Source: Aedes albopictus (Eukaryota; Arthropoda; Insecta; Diptera; Culicidae). From it: 64,000 nucleotides of DNA. Under the pieces are notes generated by a model. The model did no database searches and was not told where the DNA came from. It saw only the letters and a program-made list of their open reading frames with translations. Location of the stretch: contig NC_085138.1 of NCBI RefSeq assembly GCF_035046485.1, positions 337,974,263 to 338,038,262 of the forward strand, written 5' to 3'. The translations under genes were made by a program, and so were the position numbers. Shown here in pieces: positions 22,276-34,141 of the stretch. Numbering within the stretch: position 1 is the first letter of the stretch; each line of letters begins with the position of its first letter.

Positions 22276-22980
22276 TAGCCTGGTACACGGTTTATATGGG
22301 AAAATATAAAAAATGGATAAATTCCAACTCCTGTATACTTTTTGAGTTCCATTTTGATCCCATATCAACTGTGCAAAATTTCAGACCGATCGAAGAAACT
22401 ATATTTTAGCGCCCGCCATTCTTAGTTTTTCATACGATTTACTATGGGGAAAATTTACTTCTTCAAAGAAAAATCGCTTGAGGTCACCCATTAATCCATA
22501 AAAATAAATCGTTGAATGATTCCTGTAGACAACTTCACGAGGAATCAGACCTCCGAAGACCGCAAAGCGATGCGACATTCGTGGAAAAAGTTATTAAGCC
22601 TTACCAGAGCGATAAAATGTCGAGATTTTATTATTTATTGTCATTCCTTACATGTTAAACAGCGTTGGCATGTCATTCGGTTTTCAGTCAATAACTTTTT
22701 CCACGGGCCTTAGATCGCTTTGCGGTCTTCAGAGGGTTTGTTCCTCGCAAAATTTCCAACAGAAATCATTCATCGATATATTTTTAGAGGTTAAGGGGCA
22801 ACCTGTGGCGATTTTTCTTTGAAAAAGTGATTTTCCCATAGTAAATCGTATGCAAACTTAAAACGGCTGGCGCTAAAATCTAGTTTCTCCGATCGAGCTG
22901 AAATTTTGCACAGTTGATATGGGGCCAAAATAAAGCTCAAAAAGTGTACAGGAATAAAATGTTCTTTCATGTCCCACACT
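22276..22980. mobile_element. 705-bp long-TIR foldback element with 9-bp target duplication
   Basis: Left and right halves are inverted repeats over about 300 bp each. Matched segments include CCATATCAACTGTGCAAAAT, CATACGATTTACTATGGG, TTCAAAGAAAAATCGC and GAAGACCGCAAAGCGAT, with the last copy near 22545 and its inverse near 22720. AATGTTCAT occurs at 22267-22275 and 22981-22989, a 9-bp direct repeat. No transposase. Long TIRs plus a 9-bp duplication fit a Mutator-like non-autonomous element (inference). Confidence 0.75.
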
Positions 22981-22989
22981 AATGTTCAT

Positions 22990-24244
22990 GAGAAGGAGTT
23001 TATCTCAGATAATCCCTGAAAAACTAATTGAATAAAATAAAGAGAAATTCCGCTAAGGTGTATTTAAAAGGCATTCCTGAAGAAAACTGTTCATGTTATC
23101 ATACTGATTAAAATCAGGTTCCTTGAAACAACTACCAAAACAGACAGAAATTATCAATTAGAAGAACCAGCAAACAGCACAAGATCCTAGAAACTATCAA
23201 AACAGATGACTGCATCATTCATTCAGAGACATTTGTTCTTGAAGAGAGACATGGTCCATCCAAGTATGTTATTTGTCCAGACACAGAAACATGTGCTGTT
23301 GCAACTTTCCATCTTTTATTTTCTTCACCCACTTCCGCTGCCAACCGGCAAAGGAACTGATATTTATCTTGTTGATTAACCTCTCCTTCAAACAATCCGC
23401 ACTCGCAGCAGTTCTGTTTGCTTCTCTAGGTTAGAAGATATCATCATACTTTGGATGTTGGCGTTGCGAACTTTTTCTTGTCTACATTGGTCTACAGTGT
23501 AACGTCACACTGTCTTACCACCCCGCACTGAGATTCGTCGAGATTGGAATAGGTTGATGGGGAAGGTGGGCTGGCGAAACTCAGTCGAAACCAATATATC
23601 AGGAAAGATCAATCCAACACACCGTGACGGAGACAGTTGAGAATGTCTATAAAAAGCAGGCTCAAAAGAGGGGAATAGAGCATTTGAATTTCTTTATAAG
23701 GTTTATTGAAGGCATATGTTCATCGGTGATTTTACGAGATTTTAACGAGATTTAAAACGTCGCATATTTTTCATTTTTTAAGCTTTCATAAGTGCTTCTC
23801 ATACTGCTTATCATGCAACATGTTGATGACCAAATGGTCCTGTGAAAGTTTTGACGACCAACATAAAGCCGAATATGTATTATTTATGTTTAAATAAGGT
23901 TTTAAGAACCCCACTAGTCTATTTAATAAAAAAATGTTGCTTGAAATATTTCATCTTAATTTGACCATGTTTTATTTCTGGATTACATGCAGACTTCTGT
24001 AATTGCAGTCTTGTTTGGCCATGTGTGTAAGTTTCATGTAAATTTCTAGTCACAAAACAAAAATAAAACATTCAAAGCTGAACGATGTTAGATCAGGTTT
24101 GGATTTTTATCAAAAGAATTTTCTGAACAATAAGGTGTTTGTTGTTCTACTAAGAAGAAAGTAAATTGGTTGATTGCACCGTGTCCTGTGAATGCTATGT
24201 GTCGAAGTAAGACATAAAGTTCATATACTTTGCAAGCTTGACAG
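22990..24244. other. No gene recognised
   Basis: Mixed sequence. TATAAAAAG at about 23650 has TATA-box form but no supporting gene downstream. Nothing else assignable. Confidence 0.35.
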
Positions 24245-25982
24245 CCCGGATAAAAAATTACCATTCATTACATGGTAAATATTATTAACATATGACTGGT
24301 TTTATTGTTCACAATAAAACACATAGTAGATATATTGTTACTTTTTACAATAGAAATCAAGACCATATAGTTCGTACAGGAAGTGAACATTAGCTTTATT
24401 AGTGACTTGTTGATTCAAATGTTTTCAGTAGTTCTGTAACAATTTAAAGTTACTCTCAGTAAAAATTAATTTAAGTTGTTTTTATATAGTTGCAAAAGTG
24501 CCTGCAAAGTTCTCATGGACTTTTTATTAAAAAAAGATTTCATTTCTCAATTACACTTAAAAACAATTCGTAACAAATAAATAATATTGTTGCTTAGATT
24601 ATGTTTGTATAATCAAATACAAAATCACTTGACATTTTTTTTTATAGTTTTCGTTTTAAATTTGAGTACAGTAGATGTTTCGGTTTTCGAATGTTATTCG
24701 CTAAAACTTGAACGACTGACAGACGTCAAGCCAGAAGTTGGCAGAGGAAGCTCTCAATGAATAACTAAGGGAGTACTTGCAGAAAACTAGCTGAAAAGCA
24801 GGTTTTAGCCAAGTGAGGATGTTACGACAAGAAAAAGATGAACAATGATTTTTCTAATGTTTTCCAATAAATTAAAGGAATCTAGTAAATAGTAAACTAC
24901 CATTGATAACAATACAAATACAATTTGTTTAATGGGGTCAATTGAACCGATGTTAAAATAAACATGCAATAATATTTGTTGTTATGTAAACAGATTTCGC
25001 CTTTGAAAAACCAAAGAATTCATATTTCTCGGCAACATTTTTCTTCAGCATTTACATATGTATACTATTGGCCACATGAATTGTGAACGATTTATGATAT
25101 GGATCATACGACCTGAGGTCTGACTTGTGATATTTGGCAGTTATTTGAAAAGATTGAAGATAGATCTCATCAACAGCTGCCAAGCAACACATACCAGACA
25201 GACATCAGAGTGTTTGACTCTTATCATAAAATGTGCATATCATTCTGGCGGCCGTTAGTGCTCGTAAATGCTGGATATAAATGTTAGCGGGAAATATAAA
25301 TTCTATGGATTTTCAAAAGCGAAAACCTTGGGGCAAGACACTGTGCTTGAGAGTACATTTTCCTTCACAGAGTTGCTCAGAATTTCTCCGGTTTGCTCCC
25401 GTTTTGACTTATGTATTGCCTGATTTATCGCAAAATCAAAACAATATTGCCCGATATATCGCTTTTCTTGCAGTTTTAGGGGTGCTTTTCAACAAATTTC
25501 GTCGATCATTGGTGAAATGAGTTACTCACAATTTCTCAGAGTTACTCTTGTTTGCACAGTGTCTTGCCCCTAGGCGAAAACTGCTTACACAAATATTATT
25601 GTATTTTTATTGTAACAACGATTCATTTGACGCCATTCAATTAATTGTATTTGTATTGTAAGTGCAATGAAAAAACAATAAGATATATTGTTTTCTTTTG
25701 AAAATTGTCCTAAAAATGTCTCATAAAAACACAATACATTCTATTGTTTTTCGCAAAAAAGTGTATGAAAATTTTCTCAAAATTTTATGGTTAAGATACA
25801 TAACGACCACCATTTTTTATTGTAAAAGTGCCATTTACCATTCGCCGAATGGTATAGAACAATAGGGGTGATGATGAGTGTGCCGTGTAAATTACAATAC
25901 GTTTAATGGTGAATATTTTTCGAAAAAAATGGTGTTGTAACAATAACATTTATCGTATTTTTATGATATTTTTTATCAGGGA
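24245..25982. mobile_element. ~1.7-kb TIR element, CCCGGATAAAAAAT end
   Basis: The left end CCCGGATAAAAAATTACCAT resembles the inverse of the right end (TCCCTGATAAAAAATATCAT). Inner segments are also inverted: CAATACAAATACAATT near 24913 and AATTGTATTTGTATTG near 25645. The centre (about 25000-25600) holds other sequence and a nested MITE. No protein is encoded and no target duplication is clear. Confidence 0.5.
25327..25573. mobile_element. 247-bp MITE with 8-bp target duplication
   Basis: Inverted ends CTTGGGGCAAGACACTGTGC and CTAGGGGCAAGACACTGTGC (minus strand). Flanked by GCGAAAAC at 25319-25326 and 25574-25581. An 8-bp duplication is compatible with hAT, P or Merlin families. The open frame inside is not a known protein. 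Confidence 0.85.
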
Positions 25983-25986
25983 GGCT

Positions 25987-26170
25987 ACACTAGTTAACAG
26001 AATTTTTGAACTTGGTAAGCTAATGATCTTTTTTTCTGTAGAATCATGCCCAACAACAGAATCAACAGTAGAGCGGAAATTTTTCGACTTTCCATACAAG
26101 GCTAAAGATTTGAAATAGATTTTTGTTCTATTTTTATGGTGAAGATAGTATAGTAAATAAACAGATTATA
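25987..26170. mobile_element. CACTAG-TIR element, left-end fragment
   Basis: ACACTAGTTAACAG, then a text shared with 36291-36440: GAACTNGGTAAGCT, TAGAATCATGCCC, ACAGTAGAGCGGAA, TCGACTTTCCATACAAGG, TTTTTGTTCTATTTTTA. The right part is missing. Confidence 0.65.
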
Positions 26171-26299
26171 AACATTATTTTATTGCATTGAAAATATTGA
26201 ACTTCTTAGAAAAACATATGGCATTTTTTGGCAATTCGGTTGCGAATTTTTTCAGAGATGCATTTGCACTTTCATCAATTTATTTGAAAATTTTTCGAA

Positions 26300-26657
26300 G
26301 TATTATTTTAAAATTTGTTAACATTTCCTTCTGAACTCCTTTATCAATTTCATTGGGAATTTCAGCGGTGATTCCTTCGGATATGTGTATAACGATTTCT
26401 TTGGAAATACTTCTGGCAAAGAAGAGATGTTCTTCAGTAGTGTGGTTGGATTTTTTTTCAGCATTTTCAGCATACTTTGGAAAGCACTAAGAACTAAAAT
26501 ACACATATAAAATATGGTATTATGAAAAAATAAAAATTTCATCGGCAGTGTCTTTCATATTTTTTTAGTAATTCCTTTGTAAATTCATGTGGAAATCAAT
26601 TTGGGAATTGCATTGGCAACGTCTTTCAGAATTCCTTTCGCCATTTTTAGAAATTCT
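26300..26657. repeat. AATTCC-type repeat block
   Basis: T/C-rich orientation (CTTCTGAACTCCTTTATCAA, GAATTCCTTTCGCC). It is interrupted at its right side by the palindromic insertion at 26670. Confidence 0.5.
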
Positions 26658-26669
26658 TTTGTATTTTAT

Positions 26670-26851
26670 CTCTTGGCGGATCGACTGAGAAGTTTACTGC
26701 AGGAATTAAACGGCTACGCAGTCTTCAATACGGAAAACGAAGTTTATTGTTTGCCCGACGTTTCAACACAAAACCCCAGTGTCGAAACGTCGGGCAAACA
26801 ATAAACTTCGTTTTCCGTATTGAAGACTGCGTAGCCGTTTAATTCCTGCAG
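26670..26851 (-). mobile_element. Palindromic Penelope-like insertion, 12-bp target duplication
   Basis: Arms 26697-26764 and 26784-26851 are perfect 68-bp inverted repeats, each carrying GAAACGTCGGGCAAACAAT and TATTGAAGACTGCGTAGCC. The 19-nt spacer contains CCCCAGTGTC. A one-sided 27-nt tail (26670-26696) reads on the minus strand ...CTCAGTCGATCCGCC. TTTGTATTTTAT flanks it at 26658-26669 and 26852-26863. GAAAC-GTC followed by GGG is the 3' part of a hammerhead core of the kind reported in Penelope-like elements. The CUGANGA part is missing, so it should not cleave. No protein. Confidence 0.75.
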
Positions 26852-26863
26852 TTTGTATTTTAT

Positions 26864-26980
26864 TGTGTTCATTGCTCCGAAAACTGCTTCGGCAATCCCT
26901 TAAGGAATTCCACCGGCTATTTATTTGGAAAGTTCTTCGGACATTCGTTCAAAAGTTTGTTTGTGGGTTTTAGTAATTCT
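26864..26980. repeat. AATTCC-type repeat remnant
   Basis: CTTAAGGAATTCCACC and similar words continue the array beyond the palindrome insertion. Confidence 0.4.
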
Positions 26981-26984
26981 GATT

Positions 26985-28271
26985 GGAGACTTTTAGTGGC
27001 TACGTAATCTATACTCTCAAAACGATTTAATTGTTAAACGGCAGACAATTAAACGTTCCATAATAAATACAAAATTTCCCATAAATAATTCGAAAAGTCC
27101 CAGTGAAGAAACAGGGGTGTAAGCAGTAATAAATAACAAAAGTTCCATAAACAAATAGAAAAATGCATAAATAAATCAAAAGTTTCCATAAATAATTGAT
27201 TTTTGAGCAATTAAAAACGTCAAAAATGCAATGAATAAATCAATTGTTGCAATAAAAAAGCCAATTTTCCCACCAAATAACTTCGAATTTTCCATAAATA
27301 AATCCGATTTTTCCATAATAAATTAGAAAATTCACAATAAAAAAATATCGAAAAAGCAATAAAAAATTCAAAAAATGCAATAAAAAATGACGAAATTACC
27401 CATGAAAAACAAATGCAGAAAAGTATGAGACAGTGAAATGCTGAATCGCACTTATATGATTGAATCGACTGAAAAGCTTGCATAACTATGATTGCAATTT
27501 ACCAAGCAATTGCTTGCTGTCCGAACTCGCTATCGCTCGTCGGACCTAAAAAAAGGGATAACATCTATGTTTGCATTATACCGGGCAAATTCTTGAATCT
27601 GTGGTTTGCCTAGAACCGAATCGATGCAGTTGCGGTGCATCGGATATCGGAAACTTCGGCGGCCTTCTGCCGCCTCAGTTCCTCAATCCTCTATGCGGCT
27701 TCGCCGCATGGTCTATGTAATTTTTGGCTCAAAATGCATTTACGTTTATTGCTCGTTTTTTTGACATTTATTGATAATTTATTTTTTTGTTATTGCACTT
27801 TTTGAATTATTTATTGCTTTTTAGATATTTTTTTATTGTGAATTTCCCAATTTATTATGGAAAAATCGGATTTATTTATGGAAAATTCGAAGTTTTTTGG
27901 TGGGAAAATTGGCTTTTTTTATTGCAACAGTTGAATTATTCATTGCATTTTTGGCGTTTTTAATTGCTCAAAAATCAATTATTTATGGAAACTTTTGATT
28001 TATTTATGCACTTTTCTATTTGTTTATGGAACTTTTGTTATTTATTACTGCTTACACCCCTGTTTCTTCACTGGGACTTTTGGAATTATTTATGACGAAT
28101 GATCACTTTCTTATGAGTCGTTTATATTTTAGCCATTGTTAAACCCCCAAAGTTTCGCACAACGCACGTCACTTAGTGATGGTGTCGAAATGTTGGGTAA
28201 ACATTAAACCCGTTTAAAGAATAAAGACTGCGTAGCCACTTAAAGTTTCCAGCTAAAATAACAGTCGATCC
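26985..28271 (+). mobile_element. Older Penelope-like palindrome, split by the foldback element
   Basis: The reverse-oriented arm is 26985-27039 plus 28145-28156. The forward arm is about 28187-28256 (GAAATGTTGGG, AAGACTGCGTAGCCAC), followed by CAGTCGATCC at 28262-28271. The spacer 28157-28186 contains GTGATGGTGTC, possibly a decayed CUGAUGA. It is the same architecture and tail motif as 26670-26851 but more diverged. The foldback element is inserted in its left arm, which dates the palindrome as older. Confidence 0.65.
27040..28134. mobile_element. 1095-bp AT-rich foldback element, copy 2, 10-bp target duplication
   Basis: Exact ends are fixed by ATTGTTAAAC at 27030-27039 and 28135-28144 and by the matching terminus at 21719. 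It starts GGCAGACAATTAAACG and ends ...TATATTTTAGCC. The arms pair over about 350 bp (CCCAGTGAAGAAACAG in both). The GC-richer core at about 27527-27745 keeps both stems seen in copy 1 (27658-27674, 27693-27709). Long TIRs plus a 10-bp duplication point to a Mutator-like/foldback element. It encodes no transposase and must be mobilised by another element. Confidence 0.88.
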
Positions 28272-28309
28272 TTGAAAGCAATACTTCGAATTAAGTTTGT
28301 ACAGCTAGT

Positions 28310-30260
28310 CTTTTGGGAGTTCCTTCGACAGTTTCTTTAAAAAATCCTTCGACATTTTTTCCGAAAATTTTTCAAGGTAGATTCTACGTAAATTTCAGAA
28401 GAAAGCACATCCGCCATCTATTTGGAAATTTCACAGACATTTAAGATTTTTCACAATTCTTTCGCAGCATATACTTTGCTAAGTTCCCATACAATTCCTT
28501 TGCTAATTCAAACATTTGTGATTGGAATTGCAGTAGGATTTTGAAGGAATTTATCTCAGAAGGAATTCACGAAGGAATTATGATTTCCAGAAGAATGGCC
28601 GAAGAAATATAAATGGAAATGCCAAATTAATTTCATGAAAAAAATTAATATGACTTGTCATTGAAAAAATCCGAAGAAATTTCGAATCAAATTGCCGAGG
28701 GAATTTCCATAGAAGTTGCCTAAGAGATTTTCGAATAAATAGCCGGCGAAATATTTCGGAAATGCCAAATGTGTCCCTCTTTCAGAAAGGATTCCAATAG
28801 ATTCGTTGAAGAAATTCTCATAGAAATTTACATAAGTAATTTCTGAAGGACTTTTCAAAGAATATGATGAAAGAGTTTCGGAAACAACTTCCGAAAGAAA
28901 GAGTTTAGAAGTAATATCTCGTAGTTTTTTTTTTTTTTGATAACAATGTTGATGAATTCCTAAAATAATTTCTGAAGGACTCCTCAAAAGAATTACTGAA
29001 GTGAATTCCTGACGAATTTTCAAAGGAATTGGAGAAGGAATTTCAAATGCTTTTCCGAAAGAATTGCTAAAGGAATTTTGAAAGACATGCCGAAGAATTT
29101 TCAAAAAAAAATCTGGAGAAAACATCAAATATTTGCATGAGAATTATTCACAGGGATTGTCGATGAAATTCCAAAACCAAAATCAAATTAAATTTTGGAA
29201 AGAATTCCCGAAGACATTCTAGAAGAAATTGACGCATATATTCCCAAACGCGTCACTGAAGAATGCACGAGCAAAGATGAAAATCTCGTTAATAAAGACA
29301 ATAATTCACGATTGTCTGACAATTCCTTCTGCATTTTTTTAAAAGGATTGCCGACGGAATGCATTGATGTAAAAATTCACAAATCATCAAAAAAATATGC
29401 ACGAAAAAATTTCGGGAAAAAATTTAAAGGATTTGTTGAGGAAATTTCAATAAAATTTTCCACAAAGAAATTCCTGAAGAACCTCTGAAAGAATATTCAT
29501 GAAGAGATCTGAAGAAAGATTATTGAAGAATTGCTCAAGGAATTTTGAAGTAGTTTTAAAGACAATTCCTGGAAGAATCACTGATGGAGTTTCCGAAGGA
29601 ATTTCCAAAACTGTTTCCGAGGGAATTACCAAACGAGTTCTGAAGCAACTTGAAGGTGTTTCGAAGAAGTTCCCGAGAAACCATTAAGCATATTGTCACT
29701 TAATACATAAGATGTTGAATCACGAATTTGACGATATTTGTTATCTGTAGTATTTTTTCATGTATTTTCCAATGAATGTATTAATTTTGATTTCGACATT
29801 TTTTTTCGGAATCTTCCGCCAATAGTTCTCCCTTTGGAATTGACAATGCCTCTTTTGATGTTTTATCCACTGTTTCATTGAAATTCCCAAAATTATGAGT
29901 AAAAAAACGTCTGTAACCACTTTCGAAGGGTTTGCTGTTTAAATTTCTAAAACAAAATGCCAAGGTTATTCCTACAGGAATATTCAAAGCTATTTCAGAA
30001 TGAATTACCGATGAAATTTTGAAGGCTCCACCGAAAAACCCTTTTGGATTCAAAGGACTTGGCAATGGAAAAGTCCTTAAGCAAGTTAAATATCCAAAGG
30101 CATCACTGAGGGATTCCCAAAAGAAAGGCCGGAGGAATTTCCAAATATATTGCCTCGAAAATTGCAAAAAAAATTAAAGAAATTACCGAAGAGTTGTCTA
30201 AACAAATAAATAGAAAGCAGGAATTTCCGAAGAAATGCTCAGAAAATTTTGGAAGAGATG
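28310..30260. repeat. AATTCC-type degenerate array
   Basis: T/C-rich orientation to about 28560, then A/G-rich (CCGAAGGAATTTCCAAAA) to about 30260. A (T)n run lies at 28925-28940. Open frames within it, including 128-156 codon ones, are composed of the repeated words (Ser/Phe/Lys/Glu-rich) and have no domain. Confidence 0.7.
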
Positions 30261-32035
30261 CTCTCAAGATATGCGAACAATTGTACCTAAAAATTAAACG
30301 TAGTTCGCTAAATTAGGTTGTAAAACATGAGAAAAATTAAGTCAACAATTTGGCTTAGATATAAATAAAAAAATTGAAATCGCCGGTGAAGAATTTCATC
30401 ATTCCATAAAAAAGAGTCCAGATTCAAAGTCACAACTCGCGAAAAACAATGAACCTGCGCTTTCCTATCCCTACATAGCAATTTGTATCATTCTAACCAG
30501 GAGTGTCATTTCCCAGCAGCAAACAATCAATCATCTCGCCGTGAGGAAGTCCCAGGATATTCTCGTCAACTTTTTCCCTCGTAACAATGAAGCCCGTAAT
30601 AAGCCATTCGAAAATCTTGCTCATTTTTCACGACAAACCGTTTATTAACTTGCTTTATCTGCCATTCCGCGTCACTGGTGGTTCATTCACCCGAGCGATA
30701 AAATTCAACAAGCTGCTTTCCGGCGGCGGCCGGCCAGGCCATTCGCGGAAAGTTGAAACTTTCAGGAGCGCAGAAAATCGCTGATTTCCAACCAGCCAGC
30801 GGAATAACCGTTCCTTTTCGCGGTGGAGATGGTGATTCAGGAAGTCATCGTCGTGACGCGATACACAGGTACTAGGTATACGCCATCTCAGCTAGCAAAT
30901 TGTCTAGCATTATAAGCTTTATGGTCGGTGTGGAGGAAAGCCGGCCATGAGTTGCGAAGGGCAGGCTCAAGTACAATACGAGCTAATATTTCAGTGTTTT
31001 CGCTTTCGCTGCCCTGGCATGACTCGGTTTGCTCGCAAACTCAATCGTCCATTTGCCGTTATGCTCTATGACCTAGATATGGAAGATCCGCGACAAATAA
31101 TGTGAGAAATTGAAAAAGAGGCGATATTGCTGGTTGTTAGTCAACGCCAAATGAAGGATCCTACTTCACTAGACCCGTTTTTGGAGGGCACACATCAGCC
31201 TTATCAGCCTATTATCATGTTGAGCCACTATCTAGTTAGTCTACTCTAGTCTACACATACACAGTCATCATTTGGAAACATGTTGGAAAATGACAAAATC
31301 GACTACATACTTATAATGTTTTAATAATAACTAAAAAACATACATCTCTGATTTTTTGATATGTTACGCCAAATTTCCAGAATTTTCTGATAAAAATATA
31401 AAACCATGGTACCTCTTTGGTCCCGAGACCATGAAAACGTTAAAAAAAAAACTAATATATTTGCATATTTTATAGTACTCTTTACATTTTCGCCCCTTTA
31501 ACGTATTTTTCCTAAAAACTACAATTCAATAGCTTTCAAACAAAAAAAAGAAGTTTAAAATCGGTCAACTGGTTCAAAAGTTACAATTTTTTGAAAATTT
31601 TTAGTTTTAAAAAACCCTAATTTTTTGGACCACCCTATATGAAAATTGGTCACCCTAATGACGAAATAAAAAACCTGAATTAATCCACCTATGGTGAACA
31701 GAACCCTTCTTACACTTATTAAAATTATTGTTGTATTATTCGTATGTATGATTGTGATTTTTGGCCATTCTAGAAAATATTGTAGATGTGGCATCAAGTT
31801 GATTGCTTTCCATAATAGAATCATCGACCATGGGCTCAACTACCAGAAATGCCAGCCAGAAGCTCCTAGAACCTTGTATGGAATGTTTAAACAAGAGCTT
31901 ACATATTCTGGGATATTGTATCTCTTGTTAATCGCCATTCTATTTATACATGGGTAAGAAAATCATCGAGATACACTTTATCAAATATTCTTTATCAGTT
32001 GAATAAATTAGATCCAAAGTACTTGGGACCCATGG
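30261..32035. other. No gene recognised
   Basis: Includes GC-balanced, host-like sequence (30420-31250). The frame at 31691-31957 has hydrophobic stretches but no recognisable family and AT-driven composition. No RNA gene seen. Confidence 0.35.
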
Positions 32036-32644
32036 TTATGGCACAGAGAAACAGACGTCACACTCCGCTCGCTTCCCATCGATCACCTTCTTAACGATTG
32101 ATTCAAATTTTCGGTAATAGGTCGATTGATCACTCGCTGTTCTGGCGTCGTTTCTGCTTCTGTTTGACGTTTGTTAACTATTGCCACCTAGTGATTGCCC
32201 GGCCAAGCACAGTACGTTTAGCATTGGGCGGTTATGTTTTGATGACGATGTTCTTCAATGAAACTTGTTCCACAGACAAACAGACGTCTCACTCTACAGG
32301 TATACCTCGATTTAGTGGACCCTCGATTATATAGACCCTCGATATTATGTACTTCGATTTTATGTACATTTTACCTCGATTTTATGTACATTTTTTTAAT
32401 GATAAAATTTGTAATATTCAATCAGTTCAATACTTGCAGTTTCTATCATGATGACTTATAATACAGGGGTTTTCAGCCCTTTTGACACGCGGAACACTTT
32501 ATATCAATAAATTATTTTGTGAAGCACCCATATCAGACCCATATGACAAGATGTGTGATAAATTATTTCTAGTGCTGTCATGGTAGAATCAGAGCTAGTT
32601 AGTCAAGGTTTCCGATCCAGCCTCCCTTCACGTGTACATTTCCA

Positions 32645-33760
32645 AGCATGAATTCCTGGAGGAATCTCTGAAAGAACTGCTTGAGTAATTCCTAAAGGAA
32701 CTGCTGGAACAACTTCGGAAAGAATCCATGAAACAACTTTTGAAGAAATCCATGCCAAAATTTCTGATATTCAAGAAGTCTCTAAAGTATCGGTAAAGAA
32801 ATTTCAAAAGGAATTTAAAAATAATCTGAAAAAAAAACCTAAATAAATTTTTGAATGAATTTCTGAAAAAAAGGAATATTTTTGAGAATCCATAGATGGA
32901 TTTACCGAAGAAGTTCTGGAAGGAATAACTGGAAACTCCTGGTGGAATACCTAACGAACCTCTTGAGATAAAAAAAATCCTGGAGAAATCCCCAAATAGA
33001 AATCCTAAAATTTTGTTAATGAATTCCTTGAGAAATCCATAGAGAAATTCTTAGAGGTATGCTTGGAGGAAATCCTGAAAGAATTTCTGAGAAGATACAT
33101 AGAGGAATACTCGGCGGAATTTCTGGTGAAATCTATGTGTCAATTTCTGTAGGAATCTCTGCAAGAATGTTTTCCAGCCTTTCCATAGCCAATCCTCTAC
33201 AGAAGGCTGCAAAAACTGTAGAAAATTTTCTGAAATAATCTTGTAGGATTTCCAAAGACTTTCTAGAGAAAAAAAAATCTTGGAGCAATTTCTGGAAGAG
33301 AAATGTTTTGAAGGAATACCAAAAGGAATGTGAATAAATTTTTGGAATTTCCTCAACAATCTTTTGAAGAATTCTTAAAGAAATCTTTGGAGACAGTTTA
33401 GAAAGCTTCTGAGATTTTTTTTAAGTGTTTTGAGATTCTGATTCTCAATGTATCCATGAATCATATTCCAAAAAAAAATTCATGGAATATTTTTGAGAAA
33501 CTTCATGGACGGTTTTCTAGATGAATGCTTTGAAAAAAAAAATCTGGGAAAATCTCTATTAAAGAAATCCGAAGAAATTCTTAGATAAATTTTTGGAATA
33601 ATATATGCAAAATTTTTTGAACCCATTTTCGGAAGCTATCCGTGCAAGACTTTCTTAAGGAATAATCTCTGGAAGGTTTTCTCAGGAACTCGTGGAAGAT
33701 TTTTTAATCGAATCCTAGGATTGATTTCAGCAAGGGTTCATGAAAGAATTATCGAAAAAT
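32645..33760. repeat. AATTCC-type array, first part
   Basis: A/G-rich orientation: GGAGGAATCTCTGAAAG, CTGGTGGAATACC and similar words. Continues at 34147 beyond the solo LTR. Confidence 0.7.
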
Positions 33761-33765
33761 CTGTA

Positions 33766-34141
33766 TGTTTCGGCCAGGATGCGACTACGACCCTACGCTG
33801 TGTACTTTTTTAACCGACGGGACTCCAGACGACGAGAGAAAAGTAAACGCTGATTCAAATAATAACGATTTATTCGCACCACCGTGTGGCAGTGCTCCAC
33901 ACGGCGGTGATATGATGAAACACACTAACTTACATACATTTTGGGCTTCCCTTTTATAGGGGAAGCAGTACGGACAGATACAAAACAACAGAGCGCACGG
34001 TAGCACGCCTACCGTGGCTCTAGGCATTTACTGTAGGCTATGAAAGAGATACAATAGTTGAATGGGCTGTGTTGTACTGCGCAGATAGCGTGTGTACCTA
34101 ACAGCCAACGACGGCGTCGACGAACGGTGCGAGATCAAACA
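33766..34141 (-). mobile_element. Solo LTR, 376 bp, 5-bp target duplication
   Basis: On the minus strand it begins TGTTTGATCTCGC and ends GGCCGAAACA (TG...CA with TGTTT/AAACA inverted ends). The direct repeat CTGTA flanks it at 33761-33765 and 34142-34146. Inside, on the same strand, CCCTATAAAAGGG gives a TATA box and GCGAATAAATCG a polyadenylation signal, in promoter-to-terminator order. No internal coding region or second LTR is present, so it is a recombination-derived solo LTR. A 5-bp duplication suits BEL/Pao, Ty1/copia or some Ty3 elements. Confidence 0.88.

Noticed and set aside
23645..23660. TATA box (TATAAAAAG) as a promoter
   Set aside because: A single motif with no initiator or downstream gene; expected by chance in AT-rich DNA.
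28658..29128. 156-codon minus-strand open frame
   Set aside because: Lies wholly in an AATTCC-type array; Ser/Phe/Leu-rich repeat peptide without domain.
31691..31957. 88-codon frame with two hydrophobic segments
   Set aside because: AT-driven composition, overlapping open frame on the other strand, no homology that I can recognise.
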